Source: CAZDIO01 sp964505555 | Lineage (GTDB): Bacteria; Bdellovibrionota_C; UBA2361; SZUA-149; CAZDIO01 | Direction of reading: 5' to 3' | Length of the DNA stretch: 24,295 bases | Assembly (NCBI GenBank): GCA_964505555.1 | Contig: CAZDIO010000012.1 | Coordinates: 1 to 24,295, forward strand | Translations under genes and position numbers: made by a program | Notes under the pieces: model-generated | Told to the model about the DNA's origin: nothing | Databases searched by the model: none | Seen by the model: only the letters and a program-made list of their open reading frames with translations | Shown: piece after piece, positions 6,359 through 15,542 of the stretch | How positions within the stretch are numbered: the first letter of the stretch is position 1 | Layout: every line of letters begins with the position of its first letter

Positions 6359-8830
6359 TTACGCTACAACACTTGAACCCAGCACCGTAGATACCACCTG
6401 CACAAGCTCTGCAGGCTCAACTGGCTTGGCAAGATGCATCTGATACCCAGCTTCCAGTGCTAAAATTTTATCTTCTGCACGGGCAAACGCCGTAAGAGCT
6501 ACTGCGGCCACCATCCCCCCTTCCCCTTGGGGGAGTTTTCGCACTTGGCGCATAAACTCAAAGCCATCAAGTTCAGGCATTCCAATATCAGAGATTAACA
6601 CTTCGGGTTTTTTCACCCGTAACATTTCTAGTCCCTCTTTTGCGGAGCCAGCGGTTTCAACCTCTGCTCCACACTCTTCGAGCAATCGCTTTACAAGTTC
6701 TTGGGCATCAGGCTGATCATCAACAACGAGTATTTTTCTTCCTTGTAAACTCGTAATTTGATCCTCAAACACCACCGTTGCTTTCTTCGGTGCAAATCGT
6801 TGATCATAGCGTGTGGCGATCACTGGCAAGGTAACAATAAATGTTGTTCCCTTGCCTCGTCCACCGCTTCTTGCCTCAACTCGCCCACCATGTAGTTCAA
6901 CAAGCTGTCTTACAATCGCCAAGCCTAATCCTAATCCCCCATGTCGCCTTGCCATTGAAGCATCCGCCTGCCGGAATCGATCAAAAACATACGGGAGAAA
7001 TTCTTGCTCAATACCATCACCAGTGTCACTTACAAGAATCTCCACTTCGTGTTCCGCAAAATGAAGCGTTACATTTATTTTTCCGCCATGAGGGGTGAAC
7101 TTCACTGCGTTACTGAGAAGATTCCACAACACTTGCTGGAGACGCTCCGGATCGACTAGCACCGACTTTACAAATGGCGGAATCGCAGCAGTGATTTTTA
7201 TCTCCTTTGCATTTGCCGCTGGGCGAACGCTCTCTAGGCTATCTTGAATAACTTGTGGGAGATCGGTGCTTTGAACATCCAGGCGGATTTTTCCAGAAAT
7301 AATTCGGTTCATGTCCAAGAGATCTTCGATAATCTGCGCCTGAATGCGTGCATTTCTCTCAATCACATCAAGTCCCTGACTAAGATTTACTGCCGTAGAT
7401 TTATTTGGTCGACAAAGCTGCGTCCAACCTAAGATAGCATTTAAAGGAGTGCGAAGCTCGTGACTGAGCGTTGCTAGAAATTCATCTTTTAAGCGACTAG
7501 CACGCTCCGCCTCCTCACGAGCGAATCTTTCAGCTTCAAAGAGTTGCTTTTTCTCTGTAATGTCCTCTTGAACCCATACCCAAAATATTTTCTCTCCAAG
7601 AGAAACAACGGTAACTCGTGTATATGAAGTAAAGATAGAACGATCTTTTCGTTGATTTACAAATTCCCCACGCCATGAACCGTGATGCTTCACATGCTCA
7701 ATAATAGCTGCAAATGCCTGCTGCCCTTCCTCTCCAAGCTCGGCGTTACGAGCACTCAAGTGCCGTCCCATGAGCTCCCCTCGAGCATAACCAAACATCA
7801 TATCTTCCGTTGGGTTGGTATAAACAATAATCCCTTCTTCTGTAGTAATACAAACCCCTTCGGTCATATTCTCAAGAACATGGGATCGCAGCTTTAACGC
7901 TTGTTCTGTTTCTCGATGACTCGTAACGTCACGATGGGTTCCCCAAAGAAGCACCAGTTTTCCTCCAACAACTGTCCCAACCAATGAATCTAAAAGATAC
8001 TTTGAATTTCCCTTTTGATCGTGATGGCAACCTTCAATATCAGAAACGTGGTAATTTGCTTGAATAAATGAGCGGAGAAAATCACGGCCACCTTCGTTCG
8101 TGATCGGCAAAACCGCCTCAATTCCCTTGCCGATGAGAGAATCAGGGGACGCGTAACCAAAAATTCGAATTAGTGATTGATTATATTCAGCAAACTTCGC
8201 TGTCGCGACAATCTGCTCTATCTGCTCATCTACAGGAAGATCAATCGAAACTGGCCTCTCTAATTCAGCTCGCCAAATTCCTTTTGAACTCTGTTGAATA
8301 AAGGCGCGGTAGCGCTCTTCACTTCTTTTAAGTTCACTCTTTGTGAGCTTTGTTGCCGTCAGATCACGAATAACAGCAGTATAGAATATCATTGTATCTT
8401 GAACACTGGTGGCTGAAGAGAATTCTATGTCAAATGCACGACCATTTTTTTTAACTGCTCTCCCCTCCACTCTCCTTCCTGTCGCGGGAAGCGCACCCGG
8501 AAGGGGAACATCGCCATTGGAAAATTCAATTCCTAAAGTAGCCCACGGAAGGCCGACTATCTCTTGTTTACTATATCCAAAGATCTCCTCCGCAGCGGAG
8601 TTAAATTGAACGATGATCTGCCCCTCATCTACGGTCACAACGGCATCCATCGAAGAAGACAAGACTGCAGATAACATCGATCCCTCTTCAATACTTAGTA
8701 ATACTTTACTTGATGATACTTTTTTTAATGTATGAAAACGATCTTTCCGAAGACGAGCTAACCCAAGTACAGCACCAACAACAAAACAAATCGTAGCACC
8801 AAACCACCATGCATACGGCTGCCCAAACAT
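6359..8830 (-). CDS. Hybrid sensor histidine kinase, TM-PAS-PAS-PAS-HisKA-HATPase-REC
   Basis: An 823-residue inner-membrane-anchored sensor kinase with a fused receiver. One N-terminal membrane helix (about 8-26) is followed directly by cytoplasmic sensing domains, with no periplasmic domain. PAS domains cover about 52-160 (FNSAAEEIFGYSKQEIVG), 168-305 and 315-428 (YTNPTEDMMFGYARGELMG), each ending in a PAC-type segment (AVIRDLT, THRDVTSH, VQEDITEKK). HisKA has the phospho-acceptor His457 in SHELRTPLN. The ATPase domain has Asn570/Asn574 (N box), DTGDGI (602-607) and HGGLGLGLA (630-638). The REC domain (699-820) has acidic Asp704/705, phospho-acceptor Asp748, Thr780 and Lys802, all intact. 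It needs a downstream phosphotransfer protein not seen here. GGAG 7 nt before the ATG supports the start. It lies 150 nt downstream of the Ser/Thr kinase gene. Confidence 0.95.
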   Translation of the reverse strand: MFGQPYAWWFGATICFVVGAVLGLARLRKDRFHTLKKVSSSKVLLSIEEGSMLSAVLSSSMDAVVTVDEGQIIVQFNSAAEEIFGYSKQEIVGLPWATLGIEFSNGDVPLPGALPATGRRVEGRAVKKNGRAFDIEFSSATSVQDTMIFYTAVIRDLTATKLTKSELKRSEERYRAFIQQSSKGIWRAELERPVSIDLPVDEQIEQIVATAKFAEYNQSLIRIFGYASPDSLIGKGIEAVLPITNEGGRDFLRSFIQANYHVSDIEGCHHDQKGNSKYLLDSLVGTVVGGKLVLLWGTHRDVTSHRETEQALKLRSHVLENMTEGVCITTEEGIIVYTNPTEDMMFGYARGELMGRHLSARNAELGEEGQQAFAAIIEHVKHHGSWRGEFVNQRKDRSIFTSYTRVTVVSLGEKIFWVWVQEDITEKKQLFEAERFAREEAERASRLKDEFLATLSHELRTPLNAILGWTQLCRPNKSTAVNLSQGLDVIERNARIQAQIIEDLLDMNRIISGKIRLDVQSTDLPQVIQDSLESVRPAANAKEIKITAAIPPFVKSVLVDPERLQQVLWNLLSNAVKFTPHGGKINVTLHFAEHEVEILVSDTGDGIEQEFLPYVFDRFRQADASMARRHGGLGLGLAIVRQLVELHGGRVEARSGGRGKGTTFIVTLPVIATRYDQRFAPKKATVVFEDQITSLQGRKILVVDDQPDAQELVKRLLEECGAEVETAGSAKEGLEMLRVKKPEVLISDIGMPELDGFEFMRQVRKLPQGEGGMVAAVALTAFARAEDKILALEAGYQMHLAKPVEPAELVQVVSTVLGSSVVA

Positions 8831-8980
8831 GAGACGACTCCAAGACTGGCTTGTTCAAAAACAAGGTTGATGTTTAGCATAGTTCTACCTTGACTCCAAA
8901 CAAGTGCAGTTTGTTTCAGTACAATGAGGTTTAGCGCCTTCAGCAGGAATTTACGCCCTGGAAAGAAGATAAAATGGCTT

Positions 8981-11245
8981 TTAGCGGTATGAAAAAAGCA
9001 TGTTTTCAGAGAAAACAAAAACGGTGTCTTCAGCAAGCTGAAAACAACTCGATCTTCCCTTTAGTGGGAGAAAATAACTCCACAAGAGTTCATTTCGTTC
9101 AAAGCTGTATTCGGCGATTGTCCCATCGCTCAGAAGCACTACATAACCGACGCTTCCATAGTCCATCCAGATAATGGATTCTCCGAAATTGTTTTTCGCT
9201 TGAATTTCCCCAGAAGAGATATCTAATTGCAATAAAGTGCTTCTTGAACGATCGCAAATTACATAAATCGACAGCTCAGAAAAAAGCACTTCCTGGAGGG
9301 AGCCAAAGCGAGTTATCGGGTCAACTCCTCCCTCAATGCTTTTTGTCCAGAGCGTTTCTAAACTAGTCGCATCTGTTGCCGTGATGACGCGGGAGTTTTT
9401 TTCCAACGCTTCGAGAGAGAGAAATAAAGGGATTTCAAAATATCCAGAATAGTACTGCTGCCCGCTATGCACTTCGTTTTTTTTTCGTCGCAAACTCTCT
9501 CGGGAAACACCTGATGGAGAAAGACTGCTGTTTGTCTTGGGAAAATAACCATAGAACGACAACTGTTCAATCGCGGGAAGAGCAGATTTTTCTCGTAAAA
9601 CCTTGGAAGAGAGTAAGTCGAGTGCTACTAACTTTTGTTTTGAAATCGCCCAGAGATGACCTTCAACCAACTCACTTGCATTGGTTGGAGCAAGCAAAAC
9701 ATCAACAAGCTCTGGCAGTCCCGTATCAATGCCCCTCTCCGTTGCGCCATCATCAAGTTCAAGCGCATCAAGCGAGATCTTTTCCCCTCGAAAGGTGAAA
9801 AGGTACAAAAGATTGCCATACCAAAACAGGTGCTGCTTTCGTCCAAAAGTTCGCGGATCCCACGTCGGCTGATTTTTGGAAAGTAGTACTTTTTGCTCAC
9901 CTTCAAGAGACCGTTTCCAAATGATTTTTTCATTTTGCCAATCATAAAGACAAATAGACTCATCAGCTCCAATCGCAGCAAGATACCGACGAGAAAGCGC
10001 TATCGTGCTTTGAACTTTTCCCCGTGGATCAAGCACTGCCTGCTCCACAGATTTCCACAATTCTCGTCCAGACTTTCTACAAACAAGAAAAAGCACACCA
10101 TTTTCTGTTGCCACAAACAGCACATCTTCGCTGGGAAGAATCTGTGAAATGGGGCTTTTTGCATCAAACGACCAGCGCAATTCATTGAGCGCAGAGACGG
10201 TAAGGGGCAGCAGCTCTTCTTTGGGCGACTCCTCATTATGCTTCACAAGGAGCGAAACATCGGCCTGCTTGAGGAGATCCTCAGCAACCTGAAGGGTCTC
10301 CTCATCATCTCCTAAAAGGGCCTCTTGTGCAGAAGTATGGCGTTGGGCAGTGCTTGCGGAGGAAGCCTTTCCAGACACAACACGAACTCGCGAGAGGATC
10401 TCCAAAGCTTCTGTTGCCGATTGAATACGGGCGGTTGCATCTTTTATTAAAAGCTTACAGATCAGTTCATCAAGCTCTTCTGGAAGATCCTCTACTATTT
10501 CCCGTGGCCGAGGTGGTTCAACGTGGAGTATCTTCTTTCCCACCTCATAAAATGATTTGCAATTTTCAACTTCGAAGTAAAATTGACCGGTCGTAAGTTC
10601 ATAGAGAGTCACCCCACACGAATACAGATCGGATGTAAAAGTGAGATCCTCGCCTCGAATCTGCTCAGGGGAAAGATAGGCAGCAGTACCGGCAGGTACC
10701 CCCCCACTAAGCTGCGTAAAGCCCCCTTGGTTTACGGGAAGCTTGGCAACTCCAAAATCTGCTATTTTTACCCGCTCATCAGTCGTTACCATGATGTTAT
10801 CGGGTTTGATATCACGGTGAATGATTGAGTGGGCATGGGCATGAGCGAGTCCGGAGAGCACCGCTTGAGCAATTTTTTTTACATGTCCTGGCCGTAGCTT
10901 TGGTTTTTTCCTACAGATCTGCCGAAGCGATGCTCCATCTATGAACTCCATGATCAAAAAAAAGCGTCCGTTTTCTACAGAGCGCTCAAGATTGAAGATC
11001 GTCACAATGTTTGGATGTTGGAGTTTTCCCGCAGAACGCGCCTCCTGAATGAAGCGCCGCACCACCAGTGGATTGTCAGCATATCGCACCAGAAGTTCCT
11101 TAACCGCCACATCTCGATCCATCAAGGTATCGCGTGCTTTATACACCCGACCATAACCGCCACGACCAACGATCTTTTCGATACGATACTTCTCAAAAAG
11201 AAGTTCGCCTTCAGAAAGAGATCCCGCTTTGTCGTTCTTCTCCAC
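8981..11245 (-). CDS. Serine/threonine protein kinase with C-terminal PQQ-like beta-propeller
   Basis: A Hanks-type kinase (numbering from the longer GTG start at 11284): glycine loop GRGGYGRV (40-47), catalytic Lys62, Glu81, HRDIKPDN (156-163) with catalytic Asp158, DFG 176-178 and SPE 205-207. All catalytic residues are present, so it should be active. A low-complexity linker (about 295-355) leads to about 400 residues of repeated beta-strand units with the PQQ/WD-like pattern of aromatic-G-x-hydrophobic strands ending in Trp (GRELWKS, EKIIWKRS, LETLWTKS, NELLWSYF). These suggest 7-8 blades. No membrane helix separates the halves, so the propeller should be cytoplasmic, as in AfsK-like kinases. 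I prefer GTG 11245 because GGGAG lies 6 nt upstream; GTG 11284 has no ribosome-binding site. It is divergent from the gsp operon, so a link to secretion is possible. Confidence 0.9.
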   Translation of the reverse strand: MEKNDKAGSLSEGELLFEKYRIEKIVGRGGYGRVYKARDTLMDRDVAVKELLVRYADNPLVVRRFIQEARSAGKLQHPNIVTIFNLERSVENGRFFLIMEFIDGASLRQICRKKPKLRPGHVKKIAQAVLSGLAHAHAHSIIHRDIKPDNIMVTTDERVKIADFGVAKLPVNQGGFTQLSGGVPAGTAAYLSPEQIRGEDLTFTSDLYSCGVTLYELTTGQFYFEVENCKSFYEVGKKILHVEPPRPREIVEDLPEELDELICKLLIKDATARIQSATEALEILSRVRVVSGKASSASTAQRHTSAQEALLGDDEETLQVAEDLLKQADVSLLVKHNEESPKEELLPLTVSALNELRWSFDAKSPISQILPSEDVLFVATENGVLFLVCRKSGRELWKSVEQAVLDPRGKVQSTIALSRRYLAAIGADESICLYDWQNEKIIWKRSLEGEQKVLLSKNQPTWDPRTFGRKQHLFWYGNLLYLFTFRGEKISLDALELDDGATERGIDTGLPELVDVLLAPTNASELVEGHLWAISKQKLVALDLLSSKVLREKSALPAIEQLSFYGYFPKTNSSLSPSGVSRESLRRKKNEVHSGQQYYSGYFEIPLFLSLEALEKNSRVITATDATSLETLWTKSIEGGVDPITRFGSLQEVLFSELSIYVICDRSRSTLLQLDISSGEIQAKNNFGESIIWMDYGSVGYVVLLSDGTIAEYSFERNELLWSYFLPLKGRSSCFQLAEDTVFVFSENMLFSYR

Positions 11246-11490
11246 GCCGTTCTCCCGATACGCAACAAAATCAATGAGGTACACAGTAAATATCGTCAGA
11301 AATCGGGTAAGAACGAAGCCAACTGTAAAAATTGTACGAAAAGACAGTCAGAGAAAGAAATACCAATAACATCCTAAAATCATTGATGAAATTGACTTCT
11401 CTCTCTTCCTATGGCTCAGTGGCCACCCCGTGGTAAAAATAAATATTTATCAGATCGCTTCATGCCAAGGACACAAAAGAAGATAAGTTA

Positions 11491-11519
11491 TTTCCAATGT
11501 CTGAGCTATTCCCTATAGT
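11491..11519 (+). promoter_or_regulatory. Candidate sigma70 promoter for the gsp operon
   Basis: TTTCCA (11491-11496), a 17-bp spacer, and TATAGT (11514-11519) match 4/6 and 5/6 of consensus, with gspC starting 33 nt further on. It lies in the 268-bp divergent region between the Ser/Thr kinase gene and gspC (11285-11552). That region also holds GTGGCCAC, a perfect 8-bp palindrome near 11420. Nothing else stands out there. Confidence 0.35.
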
Positions 11520-11552
11520 TAAACAGCTTCATTTTTCACGTAACGCTTTTTA

Positions 11553-12428
11553 ATGATCATGGCCACTTTACCTGCATATGTAAGCTCTGCCGGAGAATAC
11601 TTTATCAGTGTTCGGGGTGTGGTTTCGATTCTCGCCAAAGTAGCACTCGGTGCCATCACCTATTTTGGTGTAAGAACTGGCTACACCTGGCTCGAAGTGC
11701 AAAAATTCTCTCTCCCCCCCGTAGAAAATATTGAGCCTTCACAGACGATCGAAGATCGGGCAAACCGTCCTCTTGAATACTATGATGTAATTACCTCACG
11801 AAATATCTTCGGCGCGAAAAAAGCTGAGCGTGCAGCAGCCCCTTCGAGCGCCCCCCTTACGCTGCGTCTTGTTGCTACCCATGTTGGAAAGGATGGAAAT
11901 GCTTTTGCAATCATTGAGCACACAAAGAAAAACACCCAGGATGTATTTGACCTGGCATCAAGCAGCGCTGTTTATGACCAAGGAAAACTCGTACAGATTC
12001 TTGATGGCAGTGTAAAAATCGAGCGCAATGGTCGAGAAGAAACTTTGATCCTTGAAGAGTCAAAAACAACCCCTCGCACGGGAGGCGGTCCTGTTATTGC
12101 GGCTGATCAGAAGGAATTTTCAATTTCCGAGACAGAACTCTCTGAGGAGATGGCAAATCTCCCACGGCTTCTTTCTCAAGCTCGAGCAGTACCTTACTTC
12201 CGAAATGGTGTTAGTGTGGGAATGAGATTGTTTGCGATTCGCCGCGGAAGTTTATATGAGAAACTCGGTCTCAAAAACGGCGATATCGTTAAGTCGGTAA
12301 ATAATACAAGCCTTGCCGATCCCGCTGAAGCTCTTAAAATTTTTGAACAGCTAAAGAGTGAACGTGATATATCGGTCAATGTCGAGCGAATGGGAGAAGA
12401 CTCAACGCTCCACTATAGAATTCAGTAA
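11553..12428 (+). CDS. gspC: Type II secretion protein GspC (inner-membrane linker with PDZ domain)
   Basis: GspC links the inner-membrane assembly platform to the secretin of the type II secretion system. The 291-residue product has a short cytoplasmic start, one membrane helix (about 22-41), and a periplasmic homology region (about 77-165) with the motif YYDVITSRNIFG followed by LRLVATHVGKDGNAFAIIE. A linker leads to a C-terminal PDZ domain (about 213-291; VGMRLFAIRRGSLYEKLGL then GDIVKSVNN). Length is normal for the family. It is the first gene of the operon and ends 13 nt before gspD. ATG 11553 lacks an obvious ribosome-binding site; ATG 11559 is an alternative two codons in. Identification is firm from architecture and neighbours. 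Confidence 0.92.
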   Translation: MIMATLPAYVSSAGEYFISVRGVVSILAKVALGAITYFGVRTGYTWLEVQKFSLPPVENIEPSQTIEDRANRPLEYYDVITSRNIFGAKKAERAAAPSSAPLTLRLVATHVGKDGNAFAIIEHTKKNTQDVFDLASSSAVYDQGKLVQILDGSVKIERNGREETLILEESKTTPRTGGGPVIAADQKEFSISETELSEEMANLPRLLSQARAVPYFRNGVSVGMRLFAIRRGSLYEKLGLKNGDIVKSVNNTSLADPAEALKIFEQLKSERDISVNVERMGEDSTLHYRIQ

Positions 12429-12441
12429 ACTTTTGAAGGAT

Positions 12442-15400
12442 ATGATCAAAACTTCTCGCTTGTCGTTAATTACGCTATTGGTTTTTTTGGGGGTCTTCCC
12501 ACTTCAAGCGGAGTCTCCTCAACCAGGCACTGATTTTGGAGCAGAGACCGTTGAGGATACGGAGGTTGTAAGCTCACTTGCTGTTCCTGTAGAACTGGTT
12601 GAAGAAAAAGAGCGCGAACCTCGAGAGACATCCTCCCCAACTCCAAGCACACCCTCTGAGACAACCCCGACTGGAACCGCACCAGAAGGAAAAACTGCTC
12701 AACCAAAAGCTCCTGCGGACGCCCCTCTAGGTGATATTGGCTCTTTTAATATCGAGAATGAAAATGGCGAACTCGATGAGGAGACCACTCGTCTCTTAAA
12801 TGCCTCTGAACTTGATATTGAAGTACTGATTAAGGCGATCAGCAGATTAACACGGAGAAACTACATCGTTGACAATGCTGTTAAAGGAAAAGTTACCATA
12901 CATCTTCCAAAACGAGTTACACTTGCTGAGACACTTCGCATTTTTGATTCCGTGCTTCATCTTCGAGGGTTTACCACTGTACCAATTGGCGAAAACCTTT
13001 ATAAGATCATTCCTGGAAAAGAAGCGCAGAAAACAACGATTCCACTCCTCCTTGAGCCTCCAAAAGAACCTAGCGACGTCCTCGTTACAGAACTCCTTCG
13101 ACTTAAGCATGTCCAAGCTGAGGAGATTCAAAAGCTCCTTGCACAATTTGTCTCCAAAGACGGCTTGGTAAATATCGTCTCAGGAACAAACGCGATTATC
13201 ATCATTGATTCTGCAGCAAACATAGAAAGACTCAGACAACTTGTGCTGCTTATCGATGTTCCAGCATCTGATCAAGATATTACGATCATCCCTATCCTCC
13301 ATGCGGAAGCAAAAGATATCGCTGATAAGGTTAATGAAATTTTAGGAGAAAAAAACAAAGATGCTGCCTCTCAGACACCCCGTATTAATTCCCGAGCGGT
13401 TACTCAGCCGATAGCCGGACGAACTCAAGCAGGGTTTACCACTCAACCAACCTCTTTTATGAGCAATCAGATGCAAGGGGTTGCTCGACAGGCGTTGCCA
13501 CTGAAAATCATCCCAGATGAGCGAACAAACTCGATTATTGTTGTTGCCGATCCTCTCCTTACCGCCAAGGTCAAAGCACTTGTTGAACAACTTGATAGTG
13601 AGCTTGATCAATCAGGTGGACGCTTCTATGTCTACAGCTTAAAGCACGCTGATGCAGAGGAGCTTGCAGATATTCTCAATAGCGCTATCACCGGCAGCGG
13701 CTCAAAGGATTCTTCAGCTACCGGGAGGAGAGAGCGGGAAGAAGAAAACACAGCAACACAAGGAAGCTCCCTTACAAGAAGCAGCCGCGAATCATCGGAG
13801 CGACAATCCTCCGCGAGCGACCGTCTCTCACGAGCTTTTGGCGCAAGAAGTTTCTTCTCTTTTGCAGGAACGGGACAGGGAGAAGGAAAAGTTAATTTTG
13901 AAGGAGAGGTGTCTATAGCAGCCGATCCCGCGACAAATTCACTAATTATTAATGCTGCTCGTTCAGACTACCTCAAAGTAAAAGAGTTAATCGACAAACT
14001 CGACGTTAAGCGACAACAGGTTCTCGTTGAAGCAACGATACTTGAGGTAAGCTTAGATAAAAGTGATCGGATCGGCATATCGCTACAAGCCTCTGGGGGG
14101 AATGATTCGGGAGGCGTCATCGGTCAATCTGCGTTTGCCTCGAGCTTTCTTGATATTCTTGGTGGAACGAGCGCTTCCGCAGCAGGGGGCATAAGAGATA
14201 TTACCCTTGCCGCAGCAAGCAGCGGAACGATCACGTTGCCTGGAGATATCGTCATCCCCTCGCAAGGAGCAATTTTAAAAGCAATCAGCGTTCTCAGTAA
14301 CGTCAACGTCTTAAGTGCTCCAACGATTCTTACCACAGACAATGTTGAAGCAGAGATCATCGTTGGTCAAAACCTTCCCTTTGTTACCAACAAGTCTACA
14401 GACACTTCAAATATTAACAACACGTTTAATCAGATAGAACGTCAAGACGTGGGAATTAAGCTGCGGATCACCCCACAGATCGGAACAGGAGATTTCGTCA
14501 CATTAAAAATATTTGTGGAGATCTCTGATGTTATTCCAGGCACGGTAACAAACGAAAATGGGCCGTCAACCACCATTCGAAGCAGTGACACCACGGTTGA
14601 AGTAAAGAGTAACCAAATGATCGTCACCGGAGGACTTATCGCTGACAACGTCAACGACACGGAGGAAGGACTCCCTTACATTAAAGATATTCCTGTTCTT
14701 GGTAATCTCTTTAAGGGAACAACCGAAAATCGCAGAAGGACAAATCTCCTCATCTTCATCACTCCGAGAATTCTTGCTGATCATTTTGATGCTCGTGAAG
14801 AAACCATTACTCGAAGAGATGTGTTGAGTAACACTATCGAAGAGCAGCAGTCCGTTCCAGATCGTAGCGACATTCTGCATCGCGATAGTATCGACAACGT
14901 TGTTGAAGAGGCACCTCATGGCGAAACCCTTCCAACTCCGATTACCGTCCCCCCTTCAAACAAAGTTGCTGCAAAGGAACAGGCGGAACGAGAGCGCGCA
15001 AATGCACGAATGCGCGCCTTGATTGAAAAGAACTCAACTGCGGGAGGCGGAAATGAGGATGTCATTGACCTCAATGTTAAGCCAAAGCTTCCTGATGAGA
15101 TTGGGCCGCTTAAAGAAACCATCTCACGAAAAACAGACTCTGCTGAAGGAAAGCTCATTTATGTTGTCCTTCGTCCAATGAATGCCGGAGATGAAACTCT
15201 GGGACTCACAATGCTGGGGACTCTCTCTTCTCCAAATGCGAAGTTTTTTCGAGCTGGAGAGCGATATCATTATGAGAAAAGCAAAAAGAACGTAGAATAT
15301 GTCTGCCTTGGGGTATATGGCACCTTAAGCGAGGTAATTGTGGTCCACCCGGAATTAAAGAGTCAGCAAGCGTGGGTCAACCTCCCTCTCAAAGAGGTGG

Positions 15401-15480
15401 TTTCTCTGGGAAAAAGTGGTTGGCAAAAATCGAATACCAACGAGAAATACTCGTCTATCAAGAGCGACCTCCGCAAATGA
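12442..15480 (+). CDS. gspD: Type II secretion secretin GspD with long C-terminal extension
   Basis: GspD forms the outer-membrane channel. I start at ATG 12442 (1012 residues), which gives a clean signal peptide (2-23, ending LQAES) behind AAGGA. The longer frame from GTG 12358 overlaps gspC by 71 nt and would bury the signal. A Pro/Thr-rich linker (24-100) precedes N0 (about 118-195), N1 (212-275), N2 (277-390) and N3 (394-525). A Ser/Arg/Glu-rich insert sits at about 416-480. The secretin domain (527-777) has VLVEATILEV, the SVLSNVNVLSAPTILT segment, IVTGGLI and DIPVLGNLFKG. Most GspD proteins end soon after the final RTNLLIFITPRI strand. Here about 230 further residues follow: a charged linker, then a compact beta-rich domain (about 895-990, KLIYVVLRPMNAGDETLG). 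No lipobox is visible. The tail is unexplained. Confidence 0.95.
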   Translation: MIKTSRLSLITLLVFLGVFPLQAESPQPGTDFGAETVEDTEVVSSLAVPVELVEEKEREPRETSSPTPSTPSETTPTGTAPEGKTAQPKAPADAPLGDIGSFNIENENGELDEETTRLLNASELDIEVLIKAISRLTRRNYIVDNAVKGKVTIHLPKRVTLAETLRIFDSVLHLRGFTTVPIGENLYKIIPGKEAQKTTIPLLLEPPKEPSDVLVTELLRLKHVQAEEIQKLLAQFVSKDGLVNIVSGTNAIIIIDSAANIERLRQLVLLIDVPASDQDITIIPILHAEAKDIADKVNEILGEKNKDAASQTPRINSRAVTQPIAGRTQAGFTTQPTSFMSNQMQGVARQALPLKIIPDERTNSIIVVADPLLTAKVKALVEQLDSELDQSGGRFYVYSLKHADAEELADILNSAITGSGSKDSSATGRREREEENTATQGSSLTRSSRESSERQSSASDRLSRAFGARSFFSFAGTGQGEGKVNFEGEVSIAADPATNSLIINAARSDYLKVKELIDKLDVKRQQVLVEATILEVSLDKSDRIGISLQASGGNDSGGVIGQSAFASSFLDILGGTSASAAGGIRDITLAAASSGTITLPGDIVIPSQGAILKAISVLSNVNVLSAPTILTTDNVEAEIIVGQNLPFVTNKSTDTSNINNTFNQIERQDVGIKLRITPQIGTGDFVTLKIFVEISDVIPGTVTNENGPSTTIRSSDTTVEVKSNQMIVTGGLIADNVNDTEEGLPYIKDIPVLGNLFKGTTENRRRTNLLIFITPRILADHFDAREETITRRDVLSNTIEEQQSVPDRSDILHRDSIDNVVEEAPHGETLPTPITVPPSNKVAAKEQAERERANARMRALIEKNSTAGGGNEDVIDLNVKPKLPDEIGPLKETISRKTDSAEGKLIYVVLRPMNAGDETLGLTMLGTLSSPNAKFFRAGERYHYEKSKKNVEYVCLGVYGTLSEVIVVHPELKSQQAWVNLPLKEVVSLGKSGWQKSNTNEKYSSIKSDLRK

Positions 15481-15542
15481 AAAATAATCAGATTCATTTG
15501 TATCATTTCATATTTGTACTTTATTTGAGTTCATAACGAAGC

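Noticed and set aside
8758..9036. Minus-strand frame spanning the gap between the two kinase genes
   Set aside because: It overlaps the ends of both kinases in another frame and resembles no protein; the 150-bp gap reads as ordinary spacer.
11246..11284. Upstream GTG start of the Ser/Thr kinase at 11284
   Set aside because: No ribosome-binding site precedes it, whereas GTG 11245 has GGGAG at a 6-nt spacing. The longer form cannot be fully excluded.
12358..12441. Longer GspD start at GTG 12358
   Set aside because: It would overlap gspC by 71 nt and put 28 polar residues before the signal peptide; ATG 12442 with AAGGA just upstream gives a normal secretin precursor.
13652..13918. Alternative-frame open reading inside gspD and similar open frames within the kinase genes
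   Set aside because: They arise from codon bias of the real gene on the same stretch and have no recognisable domain or ribosome-binding site.
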